Below, piece by piece: positions 16,310 to 24,880 of a stretch of 64,000 bases of DNA. This stretch comes from Phenylobacterium sp. (GTDB taxonomy: Bacteria; Pseudomonadota; Alphaproteobacteria; Caulobacterales; Caulobacteraceae): positions 33,741-97,740 of the forward strand of contig NZ_SCTC01000042.1 in assembly GCF_004299445.1 (NCBI RefSeq). Reading direction: 5' to 3'. Position 1 is the first letter of the stretch, and each line of letters begins with the position of its first letter. A program made the translations under genes and the position numbers. The notes under the pieces are model-generated. The model made no database searches. It had not been told where the DNA came from and saw only the letters and a program-made list of their open reading frames with translations.

Positions 16310-18478
16310 ATGCTCCGCCAGTTCGAACTGATCGAGAAGGTCCGCAGCTACGACCCTTCGGCCGACGAGGCGCTGCTGAACCGCGCCTACGTCTACGCCA
16401 TGCGCCAGCACGGCTCGCAGAAGCGGGCCTCGGGCGACCCCTATTTCGCCCATCCCATCGAGGTGGCGGGGATCCTCACCGACTACCGCCTCGACACCGA
16501 GACCATCGTCACGGCGCTGCTGCATGACGTCATCGAGGACACTGACGCCACCCGCGAGAAGATCGCCGAGCTGTTCGGGGACGAGATCGCCGAGCTGGTC
16601 GAGGGCGTCACAAAGCTCAGCAAGCTCGAACTCTCCCAGGAGCATCTGCGTCAGGCCGAGAACCTGCGGAAGTTCATCCTGGCCATCTCGAAGGACGTTC
16701 GCGTCCTCCTGGTGAAGCTGGCCGACCGCCTGCACAACATGCGGACGCTGCACTTCATCAAGCAGGCCGCCAAGCGCGAGCGGATCGCGCGCGAGACGCT
16801 TGATATCTACGGCCCGCTGGCCCGCTCGATCGGCGTGCACCGCATCTGCGAGGAGCTGGAGGAGCTGGCCTTTGCCCACCTCAACCCGGTGGGCCGCAAC
16901 GCCATCATGCGCCGCCTGGAAGTCCTGCGCACCGAGCAGGGCGGGGCGGTGGCCGCCGTCAGCCAGGAAATGACCAACCGGCTGGAGGCCGCCGGCATCC
17001 CCAGCCGGGTGTTCGGCCGCGAGAAGCACGCCTTCTCGATCTGGCGGAAGCTGCAGCGGAAATCGATCGGCTTCTCCCAGCTCTCCGACATCTACGCCTT
17101 CCGGGTGATCGTCGACACCGAGGACGACTGCTACCGGGCGCTCGGCGTCATCCATCGCGCCTGGCCGTCCGTGCCCGAGCGGTTCAAGGACTTCATCTCG
17201 ACGCCCAAGCGCAACAACTACCGCTCCCTCCACACCACGGTGGTCGGCTACCGCGGCATGCGCATCGAGATGCAGATCCGCACCGAGGCGATGGACCTGG
17301 TGGCGGAAGAGGGCGTGGCCGCGCACTGGCGCTACAAGAACAAGTCGTACGGCTTCGATCCCGAGGCCCAGAAGGAGGCCGGCGGCCGCGATCCTCTGGT
17401 CAATCTGCGCCACCTGGTCCAGGTGCTGGAGCACGGCGGCGACGCCGAGGAGCTGGTCGAGCACGCCAAGCTCGAGATGTACCTCGACCAGGTGTTCGTC
17501 TTCACGCCGAAGGGCCAGCTGGTCAGCCTGCCGCGCGGGGCCATGCCGCTGGACTTCGCCTACGCCCTGCACACCGACATCGGCGACACCTGCATCGGCT
17601 GCAAGATCAACGGCGAGCTGAAGCCGCTGCGCACCACGCTGTCGAACGGCGACGTGGTCGAGGTCATCCGCGGCGGCAAGCCCGTCGTGCCGCCCGACTG
17701 GCGCAGTCTCACCGTCACCGGCCGCGCCCGCAGCGCCATCCGCCGCCACATCCGCCAGACCGAGCGCGAGGAGTTCGTCCGCCTGGGCCGCGCCACCGTG
17801 GACCAGGCCTTCGACGCCGCGGGGAAGTCGCGGAAGGACGTCTCGCTGCGGCCGGCTCTGGAGCGTTTCGCCGCCGCGACCGAGGAAGACCTGTTCGACG
17901 CTGTGGGCCGCGGCCGCGCGACGCCCGCCCAGGTGCTGGAGACCGTGTTCCCAGGCCTCAAGGCCGCCGAGCGGGAGGCCGCCACCGCGCGGCGCCACAT
18001 CACCGAGGGCAAGCAGGCCCGCCTCTACGTCCGCGGCAGCGGCCTGACGCCGGGGGTGACCATCCACTTCGGCGCGTGCTGCTCGCCCGTGCCCGGCGAT
18101 CGCATCGTCGGCATCCTTGAAGGCGACGGCCGCGGCCTGACGGTCCACACCATCGCCTGCGAGAAGCTCGCCGAGTACGAGGACCGCGAGGAACTCTGGC
18201 GCGACATGCAGTGGACGCCCGAGGCCGAGCGCAATGCGACCGCGCGCGCGCGTCTCACCGCCACCATCCGCAACGCCCCCGGCGTCCTGGGTCAGGTCTG
18301 CACGATCATCGGCGAGGCCGGCGGCAACATCGTGCAGCTGCGCATGCACCATCGCCAGAGCGACTTCTTCGACGTGGACATCGACGTCGACGTCAACGAC
18401 GCCCGCCACCTGACCCACATCGCCGCCGCGCTTCGGGCCAACCCGAGCGTGGAAGAGGTCGAGCGGACGAAGGGTTAG
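16310..18478 (+). CDS. spoT: Bifunctional (p)ppGpp synthetase/hydrolase SpoT (Rsh)
   Basis: 722 residues from ATG 16310, a full long RSH. Order: HD hydrolase (HDVIED at 72-77), synthetase domain (SDIYAFRVIVDTEDDCY, NNYRSLHTTV), TGS domain (VFVFTPKGQLVSLPRGAMPLDFAYALH), the cysteine-containing zinc-finger-like region (FGACCSPVPGDRIVG), and a C-terminal ACT domain (IRNAPGVLGQVCTIIGEAGGNI). Makes and breaks ppGpp in response to nutrient stress. As usual in Caulobacterales it seems to be the sole long RSH. It ends overlapping the convergent cyclase-like gene by 4 bp. Confidence 0.95.
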   Translation: MLRQFELIEKVRSYDPSADEALLNRAYVYAMRQHGSQKRASGDPYFAHPIEVAGILTDYRLDTETIVTALLHDVIEDTDATREKIAELFGDEIAELVEGVTKLSKLELSQEHLRQAENLRKFILAISKDVRVLLVKLADRLHNMRTLHFIKQAAKRERIARETLDIYGPLARSIGVHRICEELEELAFAHLNPVGRNAIMRRLEVLRTEQGGAVAAVSQEMTNRLEAAGIPSRVFGREKHAFSIWRKLQRKSIGFSQLSDIYAFRVIVDTEDDCYRALGVIHRAWPSVPERFKDFISTPKRNNYRSLHTTVVGYRGMRIEMQIRTEAMDLVAEEGVAAHWRYKNKSYGFDPEAQKEAGGRDPLVNLRHLVQVLEHGGDAEELVEHAKLEMYLDQVFVFTPKGQLVSLPRGAMPLDFAYALHTDIGDTCIGCKINGELKPLRTTLSNGDVVEVIRGGKPVVPPDWRSLTVTGRARSAIRRHIRQTEREEFVRLGRATVDQAFDAAGKSRKDVSLRPALERFAAATEEDLFDAVGRGRATPAQVLETVFPGLKAAEREAATARRHITEGKQARLYVRGSGLTPGVTIHFGACCSPVPGDRIVGILEGDGRGLTVHTIACEKLAEYEDREELWRDMQWTPEAERNATARARLTATIRNAPGVLGQVCTIIGEAGGNIVQLRMHHRQSDFFDVDIDVDVNDARHLTHIAAALRANPSVEEVERTKG

Positions 18479-19491
18479 AGCCCGTCCAGCCGCACCACCT
18501 TCGTCACCTCGTCGCGGTGGCGGATCTCTTCTTCCCAGTGTTTCAGGATGCGCGTCAGGATGTACTGCGGCACCCACTCGTAGGCCGCCTCGCTCTCGCC
18601 CAGGAACAGGGGGGTGATGGAGCTGTAGTTCTGCTCGATCACCGCCTCGCAGTACGAGCGGATCGTGGCGCGGTCGGTCACCACCGGGCCGCCATCGGCG
18701 CCGCCCCAGCCCTGGCCGCCCACGGGGATCCATATGGTGGGGTAGGGCTGTTCGTCGATAACGCCCTTCAGCTTCTCCTGGCCGCTGAGGCGCAGTGAAA
18801 GCGGGCTCACGCCGGCAGGGTCCGAACTGGTCAACAGGAATGCGAGGTCCACCGACAGGATCAGCCGGTTCGGCGTCGCCCAGGCGGTGAGGCGGAAGCC
18901 GGTGTCGATCGACGGCCCGACGAACTCGCGGGTGATCGAGTGCGTCGTCGGGTTGGCGTACCACTCGTCGCGCAGTTCCGACTGCACCACGCTGGCGTCG
19001 CGGGCCAGGTCGTCGTCGAAGCTGGCGCCGCCGCGCCGGAAGAAGACCTCGGAGTTCGGCACCGGGAACAGGCCGATCCACGCCGTGGACTTCACCTCCA
19101 GGTGCTCGACCGACGGATCGCGCTTCAGCTGGTAGCTGTGCAGGGCCCACAGCCAGACGTGCATCAGCGCCTGGGCGTGGCTGAGGCTGGTCAGCTCGCA
19201 GACGTACAGGAGCTCGTCGCCGTTGCTCTTCCAGAACTGCGGCGGATCCAGGGGAGCGCCGTAGCTCTGCACGAAGGTCCGGTACTCACTCTGAAGAATG
19301 AAGTCGAAGTCTCTGTAGAAGCTAAGGATTTCCGGGCGCCAGAGGTTGCGCGACTGCTTGTAGCGGGTGGCGCCCACCAGATCGACCGACAGGAACAGGC
19401 GCAGTCGCGGTTTCAGGCCTTCCGGGAAGTCCTCCGGAAAGGCGCTCCGCTCCAAAGGATCGGGCGCACGGTCGACGCGCGGTAAGGCCAC
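18475..19491 (-). CDS. Class III nucleotidyl cyclase-like protein, unknown product
   Basis: 338 residues, no signal peptide or membrane segment. An N-terminal strand LRLFLSVDLVGATRYKQ followed by KSNGDELLYVCEL resembles the two metal-binding aspartate motifs of class III adenylyl/guanylyl cyclases (D in 'vDlvGaT' and D in 'GDel'). The rest (IGLFPVPNSEVFF, WIPVGGQGWG) matches nothing recognised, and no sensory domain is attached. It could be a stand-alone cyclase or a catalytically changed relative. GTG 19491 is preceded by GGGGAA. Conserved-hypothetical elsewhere is likely but not checked. Confidence 0.55.
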   Translation of the reverse strand: MALPRVDRAPDPLERSAFPEDFPEGLKPRLRLFLSVDLVGATRYKQSRNLWRPEILSFYRDFDFILQSEYRTFVQSYGAPLDPPQFWKSNGDELLYVCELTSLSHAQALMHVWLWALHSYQLKRDPSVEHLEVKSTAWIGLFPVPNSEVFFRRGGASFDDDLARDASVVQSELRDEWYANPTTHSITREFVGPSIDTGFRLTAWATPNRLILSVDLAFLLTSSDPAGVSPLSLRLSGQEKLKGVIDEQPYPTIWIPVGGQGWGGADGGPVVTDRATIRSYCEAVIEQNYSSITPLFLGESEAAYEWVPQYILTRILKHWEEEIRHRDEVTKVVRLDGL

Positions 19492-19602
19492 TGGTTCCCC
19501 GTCAGTTGCAGCCGCCAGACTAGGCCTTGCGGGCTAAAGGCCGGTTGCGAAAGTGGGTTACCAACTCGCGACAAATCGGCCGGGGCCGGTTAATGGGGAG
19601 CC

Positions 19603-20187
19603 ATGAACACAGACGACGTCCTCGAAGAATTCCGCGGCGCCGGCGCCCTGCGCGAAGGCCACTTCATCCTCGCCTCGGGTCGGCATTCGCCGATGTTCCT
19701 GCAGAAGAATCTGGTCTTTCAGTACGCCGACCGCACCGAGCGGCTGTGCCGTGCGTTGGCCGCGAAGATCGAGGCCCAGTTTGGTAAACCCGACGTCATC
19801 GTGGCGCCGGCCGTGGGCGCCATCATTCCCGGTTACGAAGTCGCCCGAGCCATGGGCGTGCCGTCGATCTACGTCGAGCGTGAGGACGGCAAGTTCAGGC
19901 TACGCCGCGCGTTCAAGATCGCGCCCGGCGCCAAGGTGGTCGTGGTCGAGGATGTGATCACCACCGGCGGGTCGTTCCGTGAGGCGGTCGAGCCCATCGA
20001 GGCGGCGGGCGGCCAGGTGCTGTGCTGCGCCTGCATCGTCGATCGCTCGGGCGGCAAGGCCGATGTGGGCTGGCCCCTGGTGGCTCTGGCGACGGTCGAC
20101 GTGCCGTCCTACGCACCCGACGAGATCCCCCCTGAACTCGCCGCCCTCCCGGCCGAGGAGCCGGGCTCGAAGCGGCTGCGGGGATAA
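19603..20187 (+). CDS. pyrE: Orotate phosphoribosyltransferase
   Basis: 194 residues. Type I phosphoribosyltransferase for UMP synthesis: orotate plus PRPP gives OMP. The PRPP loop is [13 protein letters not shown]; the N-terminal hood contains [12 protein letters not shown] and the flexible loop [12 protein letters not shown]. The length and the short C-terminus match the alphaproteobacterial form. ATG 19603 follows GGGGAG. First gene of the pyrE-pdxJ-acpS cluster. Confidence 0.95.
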   Translation: MNTDDVLEEFRGAGALREGHFILASGRHSPMFLQKNLVFQYADRTERLCRALAAKIEAQFGKPDVIVAPAVGAIIPGYEVARAMGVPSIYVEREDGKFRLRRAFKIAPGAKVVVVEDVITTGGSFREAVEPIEAAGGQVLCCACIVDRSGGKADVGWPLVALATVDVPSYAPDEIPPELAALPAEEPGSKRLRG

Positions 20188-20244
20188 ATTGGTCGCCTCG
20201 GGGCTGGCGATGCGGTCCTGGAAGCCGCATGTCTGCCGTGGCAG

Positions 20245-20263
20245 GCGTTCGACGGACGAACGC
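20245..20263 (+). promoter_or_regulatory. Hairpin abutting the pdxJ ribosome-binding site
   Basis: GCGTTCG-ACGGA-CGAACGC, a perfect 7-bp stem whose right arm ends where the GAGGGGA Shine-Dalgarno of pdxJ begins. Could affect translation or mark an mRNA end between pyrE and pdxJ; there is no T-run. Confidence 0.4.
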
Positions 20264-20277
20264 GAGGGGATAGCAAC

Positions 20278-21036
20278 GTGTCGCGACTGAGATTGGGCGT
20301 GAACATCGATCACGTCGCCACCGTGCGGAATGCGCGCGGCGAGGGTTATCCCGACCCCATGCGCGCCGCCGAGATGGCATTGGCCGCCGGCGCCGACGGC
20401 ATCACCGCCCACCTGCGCGAGGATCGTCGCCACATCTCGGACAGCGACATCGACGCCCTGGCCGTCATCTGCCGCCGCCGGGGACGGCCGCTCAATTTCG
20501 AGTGCGCGGTCACCCCCGAGATGGAGTCCATCGCGCTGGCCCATCGCCCCCACGCCGCCTGCTTGGTGCCCGAGCGCCGGGAGGAGGTCACCACCGAAGG
20601 CGGCCTGGACGTGGTCCGCGGCCAGAACACCATCAAGCCGGTGGTGCAGCGGCTGGCCGCCGCCGGCATCCGCGTTTCGCTGTTCATCGACGCCGACGAG
20701 GCCCAGGTCGCCGCCGCCAAGGCCGTCGGGGCCCAGGTGGTCGAGCTGCATACGGGCGCCTACTGCCAGGCCGTGCGCGAGCGGCTGCCGCAGGCCGAGG
20801 CGCTGCTGCGCAATCTGAAGGTGGCCGCCGCCAAGGCCCACGAACTGGGGCTGGAAGTCCATGCCGGCCACGGCATCGATTACGAGACGGTGAAGCCCGT
20901 CGCGGCGATCCCCGAGATCATGGAGCTCAACATCGGCCACTTCCTGATCGGCGAGGCCATCTTCATCGGTCTGGGCCCCGCCATCCAGCGCATGCGCGCC
21001 CTGATGGACGAAGCCAGAGCCCAGGTGGCCGCGTGA
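20278..21036 (+). CDS. pdxJ: Pyridoxine 5'-phosphate synthase
   Basis: 252 residues. Condenses 3-amino-2-oxopropyl phosphate and deoxyxylulose 5-phosphate to pyridoxine 5'-phosphate (DXP-dependent vitamin B6 route). Motifs: [30 protein letters not shown], and the phosphate-binding ELHTGAYC and HAGHGIDY, all typical of this TIM barrel. GTG 20278 is preceded by GAGGGGA. Its TGA overlaps the acpS GTG by 4 bp (GTGA). Confidence 0.95.
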   Translation: MSRLRLGVNIDHVATVRNARGEGYPDPMRAAEMALAAGADGITAHLREDRRHISDSDIDALAVICRRRGRPLNFECAVTPEMESIALAHRPHAACLVPERREEVTTEGGLDVVRGQNTIKPVVQRLAAAGIRVSLFIDADEAQVAAAKAVGAQVVELHTGAYCQAVRERLPQAEALLRNLKVAAAKAHELGLEVHAGHGIDYETVKPVAAIPEIMELNIGHFLIGEAIFIGLGPAIQRMRALMDEARAQVAA

Positions 21037-21434
21037 TCCTGGGCCTGGGCTCCGACCTCTCCGATATCCGGCGCATCCAGAATTCGCTCGAGCGCTTCGG
21101 CGACCGCTTCAAGGAACGCGTCTTCACCGAGCTGGAACGCACCCGCTCCGACCGCAAGGCCGACGCCGCCGCCAGCTACGCCAAGCGTTTCGCCGCCAAG
21201 GAGGCCTGCGCCAAGGCGCTCGGCACCGGCATGCGGCGCGGCGTCTTCTGGCGCGACATGGGCGTGGTCAACATGCGTTCGGGCCAGCCCACGATGCAGC
21301 TGACCGGCGGCGCGCTGGCCCGCCTGCAGGAGATGACACCCCCCGGCATGAAGGCGGTGATCCACCTCAGCCTGACCGACGATCATCCTTACGCTCAAGC
21401 TTTCGTCATCATCGAGGCGATCCCGGAACAGTAA
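21033..21434 (+). CDS. acpS: Holo-[acyl-carrier-protein] synthase
   Basis: 133 residues. Transfers phosphopantetheine from CoA to apo-ACP. Signatures: [17 protein letters not shown] (metal-binding Asp), [17 protein letters not shown] with the catalytic/metal Glu, and the C-terminal [20 protein letters not shown] 21033 overlaps pdxJ by 4 bp, so the pair is coupled. In related genomes lepB usually follows directly; here a 3.7 kb block of accessory genes comes first. Confidence 0.95.
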   Translation: MILGLGSDLSDIRRIQNSLERFGDRFKERVFTELERTRSDRKADAAASYAKRFAAKEACAKALGTGMRRGVFWRDMGVVNMRSGQPTMQLTGGALARLQEMTPPGMKAVIHLSLTDDHPYAQAFVIIEAIPEQ

Positions 21435-21435
21435 C

Positions 21436-21460
21436 GCTTGGCTGAATCCGAGCTTTTGTT
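21436..21460 (+). terminator. Intrinsic terminator after acpS
   Basis: GCTTGG / CCGAGC (one G-T wobble) with loop CTGAAT, followed by TTTTGTT. Starts 2 bp after the acpS stop, so transcription of pyrE-pdxJ-acpS probably ends here. Confidence 0.5.
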
Positions 21461-21537
21461 CCACTTCGACGTAAAAACATTTTTGCGTGGGTGATGTTGT
21501 GGTGCGTCAAAGAGCCGCGTATACGCCATTTGGATGC

Positions 21538-21559
21538 TCAACGTTCTTCGGAACGTTGG
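21538..21559 (+). promoter_or_regulatory. C(UUCG)G-capped hairpin upstream of the PEP-CTERM gene
   Basis: CAACGTTC-TTCG-GAACGTTG: an 8-bp stem closed by the extra-stable UUCG tetraloop, 160 bp before the start at 21719, in a locally A+T-richer 284-bp gap. No T-run follows. A structural RNA element or protein-binding dyad; function unknown. Confidence 0.45.
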
Positions 21560-21718
21560 TCGATGTTCCGGGGTTGGGTAAATCTCTACTGTAGAGGGCT
21601 CGATTCTGGTGACCCGTGGACGGGACGGGTGCGTAGGTGGTCTGGCGTGGGGGCCTTCGGCTTCACCGCGCGCCGTCGTCACCGCGTCCATGTGTGTCAA
21701 CACGCTTGGAGGCTACCC

Positions 21719-22330
21719 ATGAAACGACTCTACCTGTCCGCGGCGGCGCTTGCCGCGACCCTGGCGCTCGCGCCGGCGGCCCATGCCGCCGTCGTGCTCT
21801 CCGACAACTTTGACGGCGAGGCCGCCGACGATCTCAACTGGGACGGTGACGCCGTCTTCTTCGTCAGCACCGGCTCGGTCGACCTGATCGGCGCCGGCGG
21901 CGGGTTCGACCTCTACCCCGGCAACGGGCGCTATCTCGACCTCGACGGCTCCACCGGCGGCAACGATCCGGCCGGGGAGATCACCTCTTTCGCCAGCTTC
22001 GGCGCCGGGAACTACACGCTCGACTTCCAGTTGGGAGGCAACGCGCGCGGCGGCCCGGCCCGGACCACCCGGGTCACCCTGGGCGACTTCTCGGTCGACA
22101 TCACCCTTGCCGCGAACGACCCGCTGACGAACTACAGCTTCTCGTTCAACACCACCGGCGGCCAGCTGGCTTTCCGCCAGCTCGGCCCGACGAACTTCGT
22201 CGGCAACATCCTGGATGACGTCCAGCTGTCCACGGGGGTCGTGCCCGAGCCGGCCACCTGGGCGATGATGATCCTGGGCTTCGGCGCGGCCGGCGCGATG
22301 CTCCGTCGTCGCCAGGTCGCCTACGCCTGA
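21719..22330 (+). CDS. PEP-CTERM (PEPxxWA) sorting-domain protein
   Basis: 203 residues. Sec signal peptide (residues 1-23, ending AHAA), a beta-rich extracellular-type domain with DNFDGEAADDLNWDG, and a C-terminal VPEPATWAMMILGFGAAG helix followed by LRRRQ. This tail is the alphaproteobacterial PEPxxWA exosortase/archaeosortase-type sorting signal, so the protein is probably processed at or anchored in the cell envelope. ATG 21719 has GGAGG 6 bp upstream. Opens the accessory block inserted between acpS and lepB. Specific function unknown. Confidence 0.85.
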   Translation: MKRLYLSAAALAATLALAPAAHAAVVLSDNFDGEAADDLNWDGDAVFFVSTGSVDLIGAGGGFDLYPGNGRYLDLDGSTGGNDPAGEITSFASFGAGNYTLDFQLGGNARGGPARTTRVTLGDFSVDITLAANDPLTNYSFSFNTTGGQLAFRQLGPTNFVGNILDDVQLSTGVVPEPATWAMMILGFGAAGAMLRRRQVAYA

Positions 22331-22357
22331 TCCGACCCATCTTCGGATGGCGCTCGT

Positions 22358-22390
22358 GAGCCCGCTCCGGTCCGCCGGGGCGGGCTCTTC
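22358..22390 (+). terminator. Terminator hairpin after the PEP-CTERM gene
   Basis: GAGCCCGC / GCGGGCTC, 8-bp arms with further internal TCCGG/CCGG pairing, then TTCGCGTT. Located 28 bp past the stop codon. Confidence 0.5.
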
Positions 22391-22444
22391 GCGTTCCGGG
22401 GATTGGGTGTAAGCTCCGGCGCCTTTGCTCCCGGGGAGGATTCC

Positions 22445-22765
22445 ATGCGCAAAGTTCTGCTCGCCGCCGCCGTCCTGGCGCTGGCCACACCCGCTGTCGC
22501 CGGCACCCTTCAGGAGGTGACGACCAAGGGCATCGTCCTGTCCGTCCAGGGCATGGACATCGACGTGACGTACACGCCGGACGGAAAGTTCACCGCCATG
22601 GACGGCCAGGTCACGGGCGAGTGGCGCATCGACGGCGAAAAGCTCTGCACCAAGTCGAACTTTGATCCGAACGAACAGTGCGTGGAGTATCCCAAGGACA
22701 AGAAGTCGGGCGACAGCTTCGAGGTCGTCGGGCCGCAGGGCGCGGCGACCATCAAGATCAAGTAG
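22445..22765 (+). CDS. Small exported hypothetical protein
   Basis: 106 residues. Signal peptide MRKVLLAAAVLALATPAVAG, then a compact beta-rich domain (VTYTPDGKFTAMDGQVTGEW, DGEKLCTKSNFDPNEQCVEY) with two cysteines that could form a disulfide. Resembles small secreted domains of unknown function seen in Caulobacterales and sphingomonads. ATG 22445 has GGGGAGGA 4 bp upstream, which rules out the longer frame. Confidence 0.7.
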   Translation: MRKVLLAAAVLALATPAVAGTLQEVTTKGIVLSVQGMDIDVTYTPDGKFTAMDGQVTGEWRIDGEKLCTKSNFDPNEQCVEYPKDKKSGDSFEVVGPQGAATIKIK

Positions 22766-22792
22766 CCGCCGCCAGTCCAAGGGGAGGGGCTT

Positions 22793-23383
22793 TTGTCCGA
22801 GACCGTCGCCACCCGCCGTCCGCCGGCGGACTTCGTCGAGACGCCGCACCCGCCGGTGGCCGGGCCGGCAAAGCTGGTCAGTCGCGTGGAGGAGGTGGTC
22901 ATCGACCGCCCTTTCGCCCACGTGGTCCAGGCGGTCGAAGCCATGCCGCTCAGCGCCCGGCACCCCGCGGCGGCAGGCCTGCCCGGCGTGGCCGATACGC
23001 TGCCGCTGACGCCGGACGGCTTCGGCCCGGTGGGCGGCCGCCACCTGGTCTTCCTCACCGACGACACCACCGTGACCGAGCAGGTGCTGGTGAACAGCCG
23101 CACCGACGCCGACTGGCGCTTCCGCTATGTGGTCTGGGGCTATACGACCCCGGCCGCCAAGCCGCTGCGCTACGGCCTGGGCGATTTCCATTACAGCGCC
23201 CAGGGCGACAAGACCCGGCTGGTCTGGACCTATTCCTTCGAACTGAAGCCGGATGCGTTTCCGGGGTTCCTCGGCGTCGGCCTGGGCGGCTTCCTACTGA
23301 AGCTCGCCTTCCTCAACGGCCCCTATGGGACGTGGATGCGGGCCGGCCTCGCCGCGATCAAGCGGGGCGCCGAAGCCGCTTAG
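22793..23383 (+). CDS. SRPBCC-like (START-fold) protein
   Basis: 196 residues, probably cytosolic. The pattern EEVVIDRPFAHVVQAVEAM, VLVNSRTDADWRFRYVV and LVWTYSFELKP fits the SRPBCC helix-grip superfamily of hydrophobic-ligand-binding or polyketide-cyclase-like proteins. TTG 22793 is preceded by GGGGAGGGG at 4 bp. No enzyme function can be assigned. Probably co-transcribed with the small secreted protein 27 bp upstream. Confidence 0.5.
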   Translation: MSETVATRRPPADFVETPHPPVAGPAKLVSRVEEVVIDRPFAHVVQAVEAMPLSARHPAAAGLPGVADTLPLTPDGFGPVGGRHLVFLTDDTTVTEQVLVNSRTDADWRFRYVVWGYTTPAAKPLRYGLGDFHYSAQGDKTRLVWTYSFELKPDAFPGFLGVGLGGFLLKLAFLNGPYGTWMRAGLAAIKRGAEAA

Positions 23384-23408
23384 TTCCTACATTTCCACTA
23401 CCTGTGAA

Positions 23409-23475
23409 CGTCATGGCCGGGCTTGTCCCGGCCACCCAGAAGCGCCGCCGTTGGCCGGCGATCCGCAGCGTTGAT
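23409..23475. repeat. Half-copy of the CGTCATGGCCGGGCT repeat
   Basis: CGTCATGGCCGGGCTTGTCC and the following CGGCCACCC match the inverted end of the repeat at 13791-13890. Only one end is clearly present here. Confidence 0.55.
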
Positions 23476-23506
23476 GCCGTGCGCCCTCCGCAGACGGTTA
23501 GGGCGC

Positions 23507-23887
23507 TTAGACGGTAGCCGTCGCCCGCTGCATCTGCGCCGGATCATAGAAGAACTGCTCGCGCCAGACCTTGTCGCCGCGCCATTCCTGCCAGGCGATC
23601 TCCTCGAAGCTGGTCTCGCGGCCCGACTTCGACGTGAAGGTGAAGCGCCAGTGGATCGCGACGCGGTCGCCCTCGACGATCACAGGCGAGACCAGTTCCG
23701 TGACCACGCCGGCCGAGCGGGCCAGGGCCTGGCGTTCGTGCTCCACCAACAGCTCGCGACCGACGCGCGGCGGCGCCTGGTTCTCCTGCATCGACGCCTC
23801 GTCGGCGTACCAGTCGCGGATCGCCTCGACATGCTCGCCGCTGAGCACCTGCGCCACAAACGCTTCGACTGTTTCGCGTGTCGGCAT
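23507..23887 (-). CDS. SnoaL-like / NTF2-fold protein
   Basis: 126 residues. The order of segments (VEAFVAQVLSGEHVEAIRDWYADEAS, VGRELLVEHERQAL, DRVAIHWRFTFTSKSG, EIAWQEWRGDKVWREQFFYDP) is the cone-shaped NTF2/SnoaL fold used by isomerases, cyclases and many ketosteroid-type proteins. ATG 23887 was chosen rather than ATG 23893 because GGAG is 6 bp from it but abuts the other. Substrate unknown. Confidence 0.7.
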   Translation of the reverse strand: MPTRETVEAFVAQVLSGEHVEAIRDWYADEASMQENQAPPRVGRELLVEHERQALARSAGVVTELVSPVIVEGDRVAIHWRFTFTSKSGRETSFEEIAWQEWRGDKVWREQFFYDPAQMQRATATV

Positions 23888-23983
23888 TCTCATCTCCGCC
23901 GTTCGTCTGTCTGTAGTCTGGTCCGTCGTCCAGCTGGTGAGACCCAGCCGCCCAGTCGGCGCTCAGGTCGCTTATCGATGGCC

Positions 23984-24880
23984 TCAGGCGGCGTTGACCG
24001 CCGGGCGGCGCAGGATCGGCCACAGGGTGTTCAGCGCCAGGCCGCCCAGCACCAGCGCCGCCGCCGTCAGCTTCCAGCCCGTCAGGGGCTCGCCCAGCAT
24101 CACGGCCGACGCCCCCATTCCGAACACCGGCACCAGCAGGGACAACGGCGCGATGGTCGCCGCCGGGTGGCGCGCCAGCAGCCAGGCCCAGGCCGTGTAG
24201 CCGAAGATCGTGTTGCCCACCGACTGCCAGAGCACTGCGGCCCAGGCGCTGGCGTCGGCGTGGACGATCGATTGCGAGAATGCCGGCCAGCCCTCGAACA
24301 TCAGCGCCAGGGCGAACAGCGGCGGGGCCGAGAAGATGCTGGCCCAGACCACATAGCTCAGCATGTTCACCGAGCCGGCGGCGCGCGCCACCGTGTTGCC
24401 GCTGGCCCACGACAGCGCCGCGATCAGCACCAGGCCCAGCCCCAGCGGCGTCACCTCCGCATTGGTGTGGATCATCAGCCACCCCAGGCCCGAGGCGGCC
24501 AGCAAGAGCGCCACGATCTGGAAGCCCTTCACCCGCTCGCCCGCGATCAGCATGGCGAATCCGATGGTGAAGAAGACCTGGGTCTGCACGACCAGGCTGG
24601 CCAGGCCCGGCGAGATCCAGTGGGTCATGGCGATGTAGAGCATGCCGAACTGGCCGACGCCGATCAGCACGCCATAGGCCGCCAGATTCCGCCATGGCGC
24701 GGCCGGCCGCTTCAGGAAGAACGCCGCGGGCAGCACCGCGAACGTGAACCGCAACGCCGCGAACGTCAGCGGCGGAAAGTCGGCCAGCCCCCACTTGATG
24801 ACCACGAAGTTCGTCCCCCACACGGCCACCACCACAAGGGCGAGCAGCAGGTGCAGCGGGGGCAGGGACTCACGGGGCAT
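23984..24880 (-). CDS. EamA/DMT family transporter
   Basis: 298 residues, ten hydrophobic helices in two repeated EamA halves (first with VWGTNFVVIKWGLADFPPLT, second with ALSWASGNTVARAAG). Closest in pattern to O-acetylserine/cysteine exporter-like members of the drug/metabolite transporter superfamily in the inner membrane. ATG 24880; the longer frame upstream is repeat sequence. Leftward, together with the SnoaL gene. Confidence 0.85.
   Translation of the reverse strand: MPRESLPPLHLLLALVVVAVWGTNFVVIKWGLADFPPLTFAALRFTFAVLPAAFFLKRPAAPWRNLAAYGVLIGVGQFGMLYIAMTHWISPGLASLVVQTQVFFTIGFAMLIAGERVKGFQIVALLLAASGLGWLMIHTNAEVTPLGLGLVLIAALSWASGNTVARAAGSVNMLSYVVWASIFSAPPLFALALMFEGWPAFSQSIVHADASAWAAVLWQSVGNTIFGYTAWAWLLARHPAATIAPLSLLVPVFGMGASAVMLGEPLTGWKLTAAALVLGGLALNTLWPILRRPAVNAA

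Noticed and set aside
16073..19150. A 1025-codon frame antisense to spoT
   Set aside because: Mirrors spoT codon structure (repeated Asp/Val/His/Gly-rich text), a common G+C-rich artefact; no family motif.
21491..21718. Extension of the PEP-CTERM protein upstream of ATG 21719
   Set aside because: The signal peptide and GGAGG fix the start at 21719; the upstream text is the untranslated leader.
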